Assembly: GCA_030704615.1 (NCBI GenBank)
Contig: CM060734.1
Location: 40,316,042-40,380,041 of the forward strand
DNA length: 64,000 nt
Origin: Takakia lepidozioides
Taxonomy: Eukaryota; Streptophyta; Takakiopsida; Takakiales; Takakiaceae
Reading direction: 5' to 3'
The stretch's first letter is position 1; the number at the start of each line of letters is the position of its first letter. The notes below the pieces were generated by a model. The model was not told the DNA's origin, made no database searches, and saw only the letters and a list, made by a program, of their open reading frames with translations. This document shows positions 12,264 to 22,871 of the stretch, in pieces. The position numbers and the translations under genes are program-made.

Positions 12264-12370
12264 TGTACGAAAACGAAAGATCTACATTTCTATAGTCAAT
12301 AGAAGACGATATATAGTATAATAAGAGAATCGTATTATTACATTTTTGTGTCTTTTTATACATGCTAGAA
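12264..12370 (-). repeat. 3' LTR of the copia element (truncated)
   Basis: Nearly identical to 13303-13409 (TGTACGAAAACGA..., TAGTCAATAGAAGACGAT...), then homology stops at CATGCTAGAA. The upstream part of this LTR is missing, so the element has suffered a deletion between gag and the LTR. Confidence 0.85.
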
Positions 12371-12457
12371 GTCTACTCACATACTTTGAATATTCTAGGC
12401 TCATAGTAGAGTTGAGAAACTCCTACTATTCTTTAGAATGATGTTTCTTTAAAACAA

Positions 12458-13267
12458 CTAAATGTATGGTGTAGTGGTGACACAATTAGCAGCTTGATTC
12501 CTTTCATCCGCCAATTTCTTCTGACACTCTCGAGCCCAATGACCTAGTTTCTTATAGTAATTACAAATCCCAGATCTTTTAGGATTTCTTGAGTTTGTAA
12601 GGAAATCCATTTTATGATTATTATTGGAGCTAGATGTATCTTCATCAGTGTTTTTTCTCATTAGCTCTTCTTGTAATAGATGTGTAATTAATATTTGTAG
12701 TGTCATATTAGGCATGCAATGCAAAGAAACAACAAGTCCTTGATAGCTTTTGGGTAGACTGTGCATTAGTGCCACTGTATTGTCCTCATCAGTAACTGTT
12801 GATCCAGCACCTGCAAGTTGTCCAAGTAAAGTCTTAAAACTGATAATATGATCAGATATATTACCATCTTTACTCATTTTCAATGTTGTTAGCCTATCTT
12901 TAAGATACATCTTAGTTATGGCATCTTTTGACTCATATAGTCGAGTCAACTCTGCCCAAGCTTCTGTGGCAGTATTACAATTACTAATGTGTAATACTTG
13001 TGAATTTTTCAAACATACAGTTAGCATATTTAATGCATCCATATTTCTTTGATCCCAATCTATTTTACTGCCTGTTCCCATGGCTGAGAGAGGAGCTTGA
13101 CTAGATGAGGATGATGAGGCAATTGGAGTTATTGGACGTATTTCATTACCATCGACAATTCTCCAAACCTTTTCCTTTTTTAGCAACAGAGATATTCTAT
13201 GCTTCCAGACGTGAAAGTTAGACCCATCAAACTTTTCTATACTTGCACTAAAGGTTGATGTAGTCAT
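12458..13267 (-). CDS. copia-type GAG polyprotein
   Basis: An intact 269-residue frame. The N terminus (EKFDGSNFHVWKHRISLLL) is the DUF4219/UBN2-type start of copia capsids. The central part (TATEAWAELTRLYESKD, MHSLPKSYQGLV) is the UBN2 capsid domain. Near residue 235 a zinc knuckle reads CNYYKKLGHWARECQ, in which the second Cys of C-x2-C-x4-H-x4-C is replaced by Tyr, so RNA binding through the knuckle is probably impaired. GAG forms the virus-like particle in which copia RNA is reverse-transcribed. With no pol, this element would depend on enzymes from a relative. Confidence 0.85.
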   Translation of the reverse strand: MTTSTFSASIEKFDGSNFHVWKHRISLLLKKEKVWRIVDGNEIRPITPIASSSSSSQAPLSAMGTGSKIDWDQRNMDALNMLTVCLKNSQVLHISNCNTATEAWAELTRLYESKDAITKMYLKDRLTTLKMSKDGNISDHIISFKTLLGQLAGAGSTVTDEDNTVALMHSLPKSYQGLVVSLHCMPNMTLQILITHLLQEELMRKNTDEDTSSSNNNHKMDFLTNSRNPKRSGICNYYKKLGHWARECQKKLADERNQAANCVTTTPYI

Positions 13268-13290
13268 GTCTTTCTCTTTCTAACTACCAA

Positions 13291-13302
13291 GGCTCTATAC
13301 CA
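13291..13302 (-). other. primer-binding site (initiator Met tRNA)
   Basis: Minus strand TGGTATAGAGCC lies immediately after the 5' LTR end (ACA). It differs by one base from the TGGTATCAGAGC core of plant copia elements. It orients the element to the minus strand. Confidence 0.75.
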
Positions 13303-13566
13303 TGTACGAAAACGAGAGATCTACATTTCTACAGTCAATAGAAGACGATACAGAGTATAATAAGAGAGATCATATTATTACATTTTTGTGTTTTTTTATA
13401 CGTGCTAGAAAGTTGTGTCTCTTGACACCACAACCAATCATATTTTAGTAGTCACACCTATTCCCTATAGTTGGGACCTTTTACTGTTGAGTTATGACTC
13501 TTGAAATATCCTTTCATATATTAGATGAATGTCCACTTGATGAATGTTGAGTTTGAATACTCAATA
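13303..13566 (-). repeat. 5' LTR of the copia element
   Basis: 264 bp between the primer-binding site and the TCTCT target duplication. On the minus strand it ends ...CGTACA and begins TATTGAGT; a TG start appears mutated to TA. It contains direct-repeat homology to the shortened 3' LTR. Confidence 0.75.
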
Positions 13567-15894
13567 TCTCTAACCATTTTTGTGTATCATCTCTATGTTT
13601 CTTGTCGGCCATAAAGAGAAAGGAGAAAAAAAAAATGATCAATGAAATAAGAGAAATGAGCAAAAGATTAATGAAACGAAAAATCATTTGTGCCTCTCAT
13701 TCTTTGACCATATTTGTATCTTGTTTTTTAAGTCTTCTATACACTCCTCTACAAAGGTCTGAACAGGTGTGTCCCATGCGAAGTGATACATGAGACAAGT
13801 CGTATGCAATCACGCACAAATGTGAAGGGTTACTACGAAAATGTGAATGGCTTTCTTTTTCGCTACAACATGGTTTGAGCTTGAACAAAATATTGAACTC
13901 TGATCAATATTGATAGTTGTCATAGAGGGTATGTGTGCCCTTTTCTTTGGTATAGAAATGTGTCGTCGTCTTAGTTAGACTTTTGGATAGTGATTTATGG
14001 GGACATGAAAATATTATGTGTATGGATAAAACATTGGATAACCATTTCATGGTCGCGGGGTCGTCCCCATGTACCCACAAATTGAGTAACGGATAACATA
14101 CCATTTGCTCGATGTACACACCTAGTCACCCCGAGGACACTGACCCCATCTTCCTAGGTTTTGCCACCACCTTACCATGGCCTTGACATGATTTGACACA
14201 ACCCAGTCATCTAGTTCAGCTCCTCACTCTATGGTTTTTCTTTATAAAGACCGATACTGAGCTATAAACAAAAAAGTCTTGGGTCAATTAGTCACTTGTG
14301 GGTACTTGAGAGCTTTGGAGTCATTGAGGAAGGTTTGGGCAATCACATTGTCTGGTTACAGTTGTTAGATGGTGTCTATTTTTCAAATGGAAGGCAATAG
14401 TCATATGCGGTGAAATGACACCATAAGGTAGTCTTGCTTCAGGATGAATATTCCTCTCTATCTCTAAATGCTGGTATGTACAAGGCCACCCTCGGACCAC
14501 ACCACCCCACATTGGATGCCCTCGATATGTATAGCATGGCCGGGATGCCATCCCGGCCATGCATCTGTAAATGACATGTGATGAAGTACTCATATTTGCA
14601 CATACGGCCTTGAAAATTATCTTGAACTTCATCTCAAACTTGGCCTACTTGGCCTACTTGGCCTACTGGATTCCACTTAGACCATTTATGAGATTGCATC
14701 TTCCAAAAAAATTCTACATTTCTTTTTATAATGTCCGGGTTTTATTTTTGCAGTAATTACAAATTCCCTTTCTCTTCTTTTTTATCTAGGAGGCATGTTT
14801 CTTTTGTAGATGAAGGATAAAAATATTGAAGGAATATGAAAGGAAAGGATGTAAAATATTGAAATAATGATATTCATCTTTGTATGTGAGGGGTTTATAT
14901 ATTTGTAGCTTATTGGTACCTTTTCGAAAGGTACAGATATGAACGATGCTGCAAAACCAAACAAACATATATTTCTTTTTCATCAAACAGAAATAGTATA
15001 CCTTCACAATTGAAACTCTAGATCTTCTTGATTCATAGAATTTTTCATTGCCGAGATTATGGTCGTTAGAAGGTGTCTACCTATAGAATCTTAGAGATCC
15101 ATTTGTCAAGTTATTTTACCACTAGTGTAAAACTAGCTTTTACATATTGACATTTGGGATTGGCCTAAGTGTCAATCCAGGGGTCGAGGCAGATTAGGCC
15201 CTGGAGTGGTTATCTTCACGGCAAGCGCAGGAGGCTCATCTTTCTCGAGTTGAGCCTCACCGCGCCTAGCTATGGCGCCGTAGTGTGGATTCCCCATGGC
15301 GTGGGGTGCACTTGGCTTGACTTGTATTTGAGTGATGAGGTTATATATGCATGAGTTTATGCTTCAGGTTTGTGAGCTCGCATGAGCTTGTGCTTGTATT
15401 CTTCCTCCTTATTACTCGAGAAAGATGAGCTCGTATCTGTGAATGCCAGATACGAGTTAGTTGTAGCACTTGTGGTTTTTGCTTGAGAATGAGAGAAACC
15501 AGGTTGTTATGCAGGGAGCACCGTTGAGCTCTTAGTTGTTAGAAGCGGAGGCGATGTGGGTTACGAGGTGGTAGACCTTGGCATTCGATCTTCAGCTTCA
15601 GAGATGAAAGCACCATGCTGCAGGTAATTCCAGAGCACCTTGATGGTTTCAGATTGTGTACATGCATGAGCAAACACGATTGGGAAGAGGACCAGTCAAG
15701 AGCAGGTTATAGTGGCTTTGGTGGCAAATCTGAGAACTAGCCTTGGGAATGCGAGCTTTCATTGTGTGACGATTGCAAGACCAAGCGAAAGGGCTGATTT
15801 GGCTTGGGGCAAATCAGTGCACTTTGTGGAGTATGTTGAGATTGGGTTTCAATCTCGAGCTTCAGCATTGAGAGGGCTGGAACATGAGCTAAGA

Positions 15895-15995
15895 GGTGCG
15901 GCAAGACAATGGAATGTGCACCTAGGGTTTTAGAGCTTGGAAGAAGAGCTCTTGCACCACAAGAAGAGTGTCTTGTGGCTGGAAATGTAAGCCTT
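15895..15995. repeat. inverted repeat arm (partner 17940-18040)
   Basis: GTGCACCTAGGGTTT, AGAGCTTGGAAGAAGAGCTC and GTGTCTTGTGGCTGGAAATG appear here on plus and at 17940-18040 on minus, ~95% alike by eye. The arms enclose the minisatellite and the reversed gag fragment. Confidence 0.75.
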
Positions 15996-16089
15996 AGGGT
16001 TTCAGGAGCTTGGCAAAGGTTGTGGAGTGCTTAGTCTTGTCTTAGAGAGCATCAATGAGCCAAGGAGCCAAGATAGGGGTTGATACCTC

Positions 16090-16400
16090 TTGTGTGAAGA
16101 GGTTGCATGTGTGGAGCATGTATTCAGCTCATTGAAGCTTCCATCTTCAAGCTTGGAGGGCAAGCAAGGAAGAGGAAAGGGCTGACTTCCCTTATGTGAG
16201 GGCAATGCATGTGTGGAGCATGTTTTCAGCCTGTTGAAGGCTTGTATTTTCAGGTTGGTGGGTGCAAGAAAGGAAGCAAAGGGGCTGATTCTCTTGTGGT
16301 GAGAGTGGGGCATGTGTGGAGCATGCCTTCAGTCCATTGGGCTTTTGTTTTCAAGCTTTAGAGAACTAGAAGAGAAGGTAAGGGGCTGATCTGCTCTTAT
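16090..16400. repeat. ~102-bp direct repeats
   Basis: The sequence GCATGTGTGGAGCATG recurs at about 16105, 16207 and 16309, each followed by a similar TTCAG...TTGAAGCTT...CAAGC...GGGCTGA segment. The copies are diverged. Confidence 0.7.
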
Positions 16401-16844
16401 GTGACAGTCCGATACTTGTAAAACGTGTTCTTAGTTGGGGTTTTAACCTCAAGCCTAGATAGAGCATGGCTCTTGAAGTGGCAGATGTAGGGGGCTGGAA
16501 TAGGCTCTAAAACAGATGCTATGGCCAAGGAAAACGCTTGAATGAGTGCTCACAAGGGCTGGAAACCAGCAAGGCTTGGTTGTTTGCCATTGAGTTTAGT
16601 GGCGTGTTTGGGGAGTCTAATTGAGAAAGAAGACTTGGTTTGTGGCAACCATCTTCCTCATGGCTTAGGGCTACTATTGGTGGTGTGTGGGAGCTGAAAG
16701 AGCAAGAATACCTTGCTGATTTCTTCACAACCGCCATAGCTCGGTGCAAAGAAGCCTAGAGTCCAAGAGACACAAACCCTAGCTTGGCGTGGCTAAACCC
16801 CTTGGAGAAATGGCTAAACTGCCATGAGTGGCCATGGATGGGGC

Positions 16845-17310
16845 TGTGACAGGCTGTGCCCTGTGGCCTGTGGGGCTGTGACAGGCTGTGCCCTATGGCC
16901 TGTGGGGCTGTGACGGGCTGTGAGGGGCTGTGCCCTGTGCCCTGTGACCCCTGTGACCTGTGACAGGCTGTGGCTGTGACCCCTGTGACCTGTGTAGGGC
17001 TGTGACAAGCTGTGATGGGCTGTGCCCTGTGGCCTGTGGGGCTGTGACCCCTATGACCTGTGATGGGCTGTGATGGGCTGTGATGGGCTGTGACGGGCTG
17101 TGACGGGCTATGACAGGCTGTGGCCTTTGGGGCTGTGACCCCTCTAACCTGTGTAGGGCTATGAGGGGCTGTGACAGGCTGTGGCCTTTGGGGCTGTGAC
17201 CCCTGTGACCTGTGTAGGGCTGTGACAGGCTGTGACCTTTGGGGCTGTGACCCCTGTGACCTGTGTAGGGCTATGAGGGGCTGTGACAGGCTGTGGCCCG
17301 TGTGGGGCTG
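16845..17310. repeat. GGGCTGTGAC minisatellite
   Basis: More than thirty variants of a 10-base GGGCTGTGAC/AGGCTGTGCC unit, mixed with CCTGTGACCTGTGTA units, run almost continuously. Strong strand asymmetry (G/T on plus). Higher-order blocks of ~60-70 bases are repeated around 17120-17300. No start or stop pattern suggests coding. Confidence 0.9.
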
Positions 17311-17600
17311 TGATGGCTGTGACCAGTGATGTGTGTGGGCCTATGCTGGTATGTGGTGGCCCGTGTTGATCTGTGGACGGCCTGTGCTGACTCGTGGAGG
17401 CACTGGTGGATTGCCTAAGGACTGGCATGTCTTGAAGGCCGAATTTTGAAGCTCGTGGAGGGCGGTTTGAGGAGTATCTTCATGATATTTCCATGGTCAT
17501 GCAAGTGAGGGAAGAGAGAAGAAAAAGAGTGTTGGGATGAGGGCATGCTGGGGTTAGGCATTGCTTTAGCTTCTCTTCCTCGTAGTTTTCTACCCTCTCA

Positions 17601-17933
17601 TTAGGCCAAGATATTTCCGTAGGTGGAGACAAGAGTCAGTCCGGGTTTGGGCTGGGGTATCCTTGCAGGAGCAACACCGGTTGTTTTGGTATGGGGGAGT
17701 TGTCGTTCTGATTTCTTGTGTTTGGATGCTGCCATTGCAAGCTCATTCTTTTGGATCCATCTCTCCTCCTTCAGGTTATCCTCTGAAGGCTTTTTAGCCA
17801 CTACTGACCATAGGCTCTTTGAAGAGAGCAGGAGCTGCATCGTGTAGATCCAACTCTTATAGTTGTTGCCATCCAGTGGCTCAACTGTCCAACCGGTCAT
17901 CCACCTGCACCTGCATGCTTGACTGTGTGCCAT
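17601..17933 (-). pseudogene. copia-type gag fragment, reversed in the leader
   Basis: Minus strand, 110 residues from ATG at 17933: VEPLDGNNYKSWIYTMQLLL and SLWSVVAKK are the N-terminal signature of copia gag (DUF4219). The frame then runs into a basic Lys-rich segment and stops. A TATA-like TATAAAAAC lies ~110 bases upstream on the minus strand (about 18045). A ~100-bp segment just upstream (17940-18040) is repeated in opposite orientation at 15895-15995. This is a fragment of another element nested here, not the gag of the methyltransferase element. Confidence 0.6.
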
Positions 17934-18299
17934 GTTAGCTTACATTTCCAGCCACAAGACACTTCTTTTGTGGTACAAGAGCTCTTCTTCCAAGCTCTGA
18001 AACCCTAGGTGCACATTTCATGGCCTTGCCGCATTGTGTGGGCGCTTGTTTTTATAGGTGATTGGTCCAGATTTGATCACCGGCCAGTCCTACAGCATGC
18101 TGTCGATGGTGAGGCTGGGGTGATGACCAGTCAGACCATCATTGTTTCTCATGTGGTGAGGTTGGAGGTGATGACCAGCCAACCATAGGAGTGCTTGCGG
18201 TGGATGCAGGTGCAGGTGTAGGCTGTGTTAGGAACCTAGTATTCCAAACCATAAGCCGCAACAGGTTCTCTACCCAGTTACCTTGTGGAGAGGGGGTTA

Positions 18300-19293
18300 G
18301 GGACATGTTCATGACCGGTTGAGTGACAGTTTGTCAACACGGAGGTGCCACTAGTTGCTGGGGACAGTGCCGGTTCAAGCACTAGCGATACTAGTGGGTA
18401 CACGAGACGAGGTGTGCGGTTTAGGCCACCTTCATCTCTTGTGTCTTCTACGGAAGGTTCTGATTCGGATTGTGAATCAGGAGGACTCACACCGGCGGTG
18501 CAAGTTGTTTCCTTGCCATTGTTGTGGGACACAATGGAGGAGATCTATGGAGCTACCAAGGGGCCACGAAGGTACTTGGAGAAGTGCTCCACCAAGGCAT
18601 GGCCAACCGGCTTCAGCAGCTAGAGCAGAGGCTCGCTGCCATGGCTACAGCTCAGGTGGTACCGGCTCCAAGGCCGGATGGTCCACCTTCTGCTCCTGAG
18701 GGAGGAGATATGGGAGGCATGGGATTCATGTGCGGAGCAGCACTACCACTAGTGCAGGTGGAGTCTGCTGCAGCCGTGACTCAAGGAGCAGCACGAGTTC
18801 CTGAGCCACGAGGTGCAGAGGTGGAGTTGGATCGTGGGGAGGCAAGCCGTCAAGCTAGGCTCCCTCAATCATTCACATTGGCAGAGACAGTGTTGACGCC
18901 ATCCATAGCACCTAGTTCTCGCCCGACTGTTACCGAGGCGGAGGTTACTATGCCATTGGGGAGAGCTACACGGGTAGCACCACTACCTAGTGTTGCCAAG
19001 GCTACGGTAGCTAGTGTGCTGCTGGGAGCGGCCACATCTGTGTGTCAGGCTCCATTGTTCTCGGCTACCATGATTGCAACGCTGGGGTAAGACCAGCCGA
19101 GGTGTTCAGGATGGCAGCTACACTCTGTGAGAGTGGGGAGGTTACTTCATCTTCTGCGGAGATAGTGGGAGGTGTAGTGCCAAAGGGATCCTCAGATTTG
19201 AGGGTCAAGACTGCCACGGCGGCGCCATGGCAAGCTGCAGCTGCCAGGTTGATGGAGCTGCCAGCTAGCCCAGCATTGAACGCGCCATGGTGA
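18300..19293 (+). pseudogene. probable gag region of the methyltransferase retroelement
   Basis: Plus-strand coding-like sequence in shifting frames upstream of the protease. The longest piece (18524-19090) contains a short coiled-coil-like segment (ANRLQQLEQRLAAMATAQ), then low-complexity Ala/Pro/Val-rich sequence. It continues in another frame at 19042-19293 (PAEVFRMAATLCESGE). No capsid domain or zinc knuckle is recognisable, so gag identity rests on position only. At least two frameshifts separate it from the protease. Confidence 0.45.
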
Positions 19294-19826
19294 CACCTGG
19301 AGTTGTCATGTTAAACAACCAGGATGACATTTTCTGTTTGAGTGGACCGGCAGGCAAGAGGTACCGGCCACTGCGGGTCTTGTTGGACTCGGGAGCTCAG
19401 CCATTGATGCTGGGCAGAGCTGCTATTGCAGGCTTGGGCCTCACGGAGGCGGATATGGAGCCTTGTCCTTTCCAGATACAGACGTCTCTGGGAGGATCGG
19501 AGCAGGCTCGGGGCATGACACGGCATGAGTTGGCTATCAGACTACGGCCGGATCACCCTACAGATGGCTCAGTGTTGCAAGCCAAGGCCATTGTGACAGA
19601 CGCGGTCTCGTTCAATGTCCTGGTTGGTGGGGCAGTGTTGTACCCCATGGGCTTCACCCTGGATTTTTGGGAGGAGTCAGCTTCCTATAGGCCTGGATGG
19701 CAGTCAGGGGAGGGCCGGCGTGTGCAGCTCCCTATGACATTCATAGGAGGAGTTGCGGTTGCCCAGCGGGGCAAGATGCCGATACTAGCAGCATTCACAA
19801 CGGCAGTGAGTTGGCCTGGAGAGTAG
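19287..19826 (+). CDS. retropepsin-like aspartic protease domain
   Basis: Residues ~30-50 read RPLRVLLDSGAQPLMLGRAA, with the catalytic D-S-G-A loop of retroviral-type aspartic proteases preceded by hydrophobic strands. DAVSFNVLVGGAVLYPMGF ~70 residues later fits the second hydrophobic strand (usual ILG motif). The domain would cut the Gag-Pol polyprotein. The frame ends at TAG (19824) but the same frame continues into the methyltransferase with further TAGs at 19968, 20013 and 20046, so it was one polyprotein. The upstream start is arbitrary. Confidence 0.75.
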   Translation: MVTPGVVMLNNQDDIFCLSGPAGKRYRPLRVLLDSGAQPLMLGRAAIAGLGLTEADMEPCPFQIQTSLGGSEQARGMTRHELAIRLRPDHPTDGSVLQAKAIVTDAVSFNVLVGGAVLYPMGFTLDFWEESASYRPGWQSGEGRRVQLPMTFIGGVAVAQRGKMPILAAFTTAVSWPGE

Positions 19827-20048
19827 CCTGAAGGCAACGCTCATTCAGAGGATGTGCCACCTCCAGGAGAGCAGGAAGACATGTATGGTATGGTGGAGTT
19901 GCCTGCCATGGTTGCTCAGACTCCATTGTGGGGCACGAGCAAGGATTTGCAGCGAGTTGCTAATCGATAGGTGCAACAAGCTTGGGTGGAGGCTTTTATA
20001 CCATTAGGAGAGTAGGAGAATGCGGGGATTGCACCAGGACCACCTTAG

Positions 20049-21100
20049 TTGTCTCCATTGGACACCACACCTATTGTGTGGCAGTATCCGGATGAAGGCA
20101 TTTGTCTTCTGGACTTGTTTGGCGGGATCAGCACCGGATTGGCTGCTGTGTTACAGGCAGGTTTACGAGTTCGGCGTTACATGTATGTGGAGAGAGATGA
20201 GACTGCACGACACATTTCACTTCGCCATGTTGCTCAGTTGGTGCAGCAGTACCCTGAGTTGTTGCCGATGTCTGCAGTTCGTGGATATCAGCAGGCTTTG
20301 CCTGGAGACATTTTGTTGCTGGGGGCGCAGGATTTGAAGCGGGTTGGCTCCATTGATCCGGTAGTGGCAGGTTGGCCCTGCCAAGGGCATTCATCAGCCA
20401 AGCATGGCAATGGATTGCAAGACTCAAGGTCGGGTCTGTTTTGGGAGATGGTGCGGGTTTTGTGCCACTTGCAGCTTCATCAAGCTGTATCTCCAGCATA
20501 CATCTTGGAGAATGTGCCACTGATGGACAATTCTTGGGCCAGGGTGATGGCCAGTGTGCATCAAGTCCGGTCGTGGCTTGGGTCAGCAGTGTTGATAGAT
20601 GCAGCTACAGTGGGGACACGGGCTCATCGTCCACGGCTATGGTGGACTAACTTGATGCCACCCGAACTACTCAAGCGTGCATTTGATGGGGTGCAGTGGC
20701 CAGCATACCTCACAGTGGATAGCATTTTGGACACAGGGAGGTTGTCTCAGCGTGTGAGACATGATGACCGTTCGCCTTTGGCAGTGGTCAACAAGGTGGG
20801 TCAACCACGAGCAGCATTACCTACACTACTCAGCTTCCCAGGATCGCATGCTTTCCGGGATAGTGGACCTGGCCTCTAGTGGGATGCTTAGTTGTAGCAG
20901 TTAGTGGAGCCTAATGCTGACAAGCGTGAGCGGGCAATGGGTTTTACCACTAGTACCACGACGGTGCCGTCTCTTTCTGAGGCATTACGTCGTCGGGTGT
21001 TGGGGCAAGCAATGGATTTCAATTGCTTGACCTGGATTATCAGCTTGGCTATGGCTGAGCAACGCAGAGTGCGGAGTACACTTCCCTCGATGGTCTCTCT
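20049..21100 (+). CDS. C5 cytosine DNA methyltransferase domain embedded in pol
   Basis: This part of the pol frame would transfer a methyl group from S-adenosylmethionine to cytosine C5. Motifs in canonical order from 20049: motif I LLDLFGGISTG (residues ~20-30, AdoMet binding), motif II YVERDE (~46-51), motif IV VVAGWPCQGHS with catalytic Cys at ~111, motif VI YILENV (~151-156), motif VIII TRAHRPRLWWTN (~190-201), motif IX-like TLLSFPGSHAF. After TAGs at 20877, 20889 and 20895 a motif-X-like RRRVLGQAMDFNCLTWI follows (~20985-21045). All key catalytic residues are present; only stops disable it. It lies in the same frame as protease and reverse transcriptase, so it is a polyprotein domain and not a neighbouring gene. 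I do not assign it to a DNMT subfamily. Confidence 0.88.
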
Positions 21101-21450
21101 GCCTACCGAGACGGTACAGGCAGTGAGTGGGGGCGAGCATGAGAGGACCACGGGGTGCAGGCATCCATGGCACACGTGGGAGGTGCTCGAGGTTCAAAGG
21201 GAGTTGACAACCAGGGCGGCGGTGATGGATGAGGTTGGGGATTTTTCTTGGGTTGAGGAAGTCCTCGAGGATGAGATGATGGGGCAGGATGAGGCCTTGT
21301 CATTGACTAAGCAGGCAGGGAATACTGCTCAAGAGGTTGCAACATAGCAACCACTGGACGCGTCCTCTACCTCTAAGCCCACTGGACTTAAGGTTGCAGT
21401 TACGGAGGACAATTGGGAGCCTGACATTGGACCCATTGTCACCGGAGGAG
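21101..21450 (+). other. linker between methyltransferase and reverse transcriptase
   Basis: Same frame as the flanking domains, with one TAG at 21345. It is rich in Thr/Glu (TTRAAVMDEVGDFSWVEEV, then LEDEMMGQDEA). No domain is recognised. It may contain a processing site. Confidence 0.5.
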
Positions 21451-22871
21451 AGAGACGACGTATACGGCGGTTCCTGAGGGCTTACAGGAATTGCTTTGCC
21501 TTCAACTTGAAGGACTTGGGAGCACTGAAGGGTCAAGAGATTCGTATTGAGTTGGCCAATGACACGCCAATCTTTCGGAGACCCTATAGATATAGTGACA
21601 TGGAGAGGTCTTTGATTCAGATGAGGACTCAAGATCTCTGGGAGGCTGGTTTGGTGGAGCTCTCTGGTGGAGAGTATGCTTTAGCCACAGTGATGCTAGC
21701 CAAGAAGGATGTCTATGGCAATTGGACGGAGAAACGTATGTGCGGTGATTACCGGCCTGTAAATCGTCAGACCAAATCCGATAAGTATGCCATGCCAACA
21801 CCAGAGGAGATCTTTGATGTCATTGGGCATGCTAAGGTCTTTAGCACTTTGGATTTACGATCCGGATATCACCAGTTGTCAATCAAGGAGGCGGACAAGC
21901 AGAAGACGACATTCTGGGGGATCAATGAGCATGGCAAGGATTGCCTATATCAGTGGCGGTTCTTACCATTTGGGCTTAAGAATGCTCCTGCAGAGTTTCA
22001 GAGAGTCATGGATAGGATTCTAGCAGGGGTGGACTTTGCTCGGTGCTACATAGATGACATCATCATCTTTAGTGCTATGGTGGAGGAGCATGAGAGACAC
22101 CTTCAGGTGGTATTGGAGCGCTTGAGAGCGCACGGATTGAAGTTGCATCCGGGGAAGTGCAAGTTTTTCCACAACCAGATTGAGTATCTGGGTCACATGA
22201 TATATCCTGGAGGATTGGGGGTACAATAGACTAAGGTAGAGGCCATTGCACAAATTCCACGCCCCACGGATGTGAGCCGAGTTCGAGCTTTCATGGGGTT
22301 GGCAAACTATTATAGACGGTTTGTCAAGGGATTTAGTGCCATTGCAAAGGCTCTAACCAAGCTGACCAAGGTGGACCAGGAGTGGCAGTGGAAAGATGAG
22401 CAGGAACAAGCTTTTCAAGAGCTCGAGGCGAGGTTGACCTCGGCGCCTATCCTGAGACGACCTATCAGGGGGCGTCGCTTTCAGCTGCATACGGATTGGA
22501 GCATGCTGGGGCTTGGAGCGGTGCTCACACAGGTGGATGATGAGGGAAGAGAGTTCGTAGTGGCTTATGCTAGCCGCTCGAACAACGCTGCAGAGGCTAA
22601 ATACAGCTCATATGAGGGAGAGTGCTTAGCTGCAGTGTGGGCCGTGGCACACTTCAGGTGCTATCTATACGACAATCTCTTCACCATTGTCACGGATCAC
22701 CAGCCACTCAAGTGGTTGATGGAGTCAGACAAGCTTACGGGGAAGCTTGCACGGTGGGCACTCATACTCCAGGAGTATGACTTTCAGATTGTGCATCGAC
22801 CGGGTTTGGTCAATCGGGATGCGGATGGATTGAGTCGCAATCCATGCACGAGCCAGCAGAATGACACTTGA
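21451..22871 (+). CDS. reverse transcriptase and RNase H of the gypsy-type pol
   Basis: Reverse transcriptase: CFAFNLKDLG, then EKRMCGDYRPVNRQT, FSTLDLRSGYHQL (first catalytic Asp), FLPFGLKNAPAEFQRVMD, and CYIDDIIIFS at ~22045 (YIDD box, usual YVDD), then KCKFF...IEYLGH. One TAG at 22227 splits it; the same frame continues VRAFMGLANYYRRFVKGFS (thumb). RNase H follows: LHTDWSMLGLGAVL, YSSYEGECLAAVWAV (Glu), TIVTDHQPLKWL (Asp), LSRNP. It ends at TGA (22869). All catalytic acids are retained. Copies RNA to DNA and removes the template strand. Confidence 0.92.

Larger units (their letters stand above)
12264..13566 (-). mobile_element. non-autonomous Ty1/copia element encoding only gag
   Basis: Flanked by TCTCT on both sides (12259-12263 and 13567-13571). 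The copy 3 sequence without the insertion confirms the empty site. The 5' LTR (13303-13566, minus orientation) is followed directly by a primer-binding site complementary to initiator Met tRNA (TGGTATAGAGCC on the minus strand, 13291-13302). Then comes a gag reading frame and a 3' LTR that matches only its last ~107 bases before diverging. There is no protease, integrase or reverse transcriptase. This fits the terminal-repeat-with-GAG class of non-autonomous elements, or an internal deletion product. Confidence 0.85.
7083..15103. repeat. tandem repeat unit, copy 2 (interrupted)
   Basis: This is the same unit as copy 1. After removing the LINE remnant (~3.0 kb) and the copia gag element (~1.3 kb) it is about 3.7 kb. 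It starts at the conserved junction and ends at the next junction copy just before 15104, where the composite retroelement block begins. A small private difference is a 10-base CTTGGCCTA-type triplication near 14637-14667. Confidence 0.8.
15104..18240 (+). other. leader region of the retroelement (LTR/5' region, mixed repeats)
   Basis: Begins TGTCAAGTTATTTTACC, a plausible LTR start. It holds a 10-bp-arm hairpin at 15430-15456 (CTCGTATCTG and complement), three copies of a ~102-bp repeat, a G/T-rich minisatellite and a reversed copia gag fragment. I found no clear primer-binding site and no long plus-strand gene. The extent of the 5' LTR is unresolved. Confidence 0.5.

Noticed and set aside
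16105-16330. CRISPR-like array from ~102-base periodic repeats
   Set aside because: Repeats are long, diverged and without unique spacers; the genome is eukaryotic.
20049-20879. Methyltransferase as an independent host gene lying by chance between transposon genes
   Set aside because: It shares one reading frame with the protease upstream and the reverse transcriptase downstream, and has no introns, promoter or poly-A region of its own.
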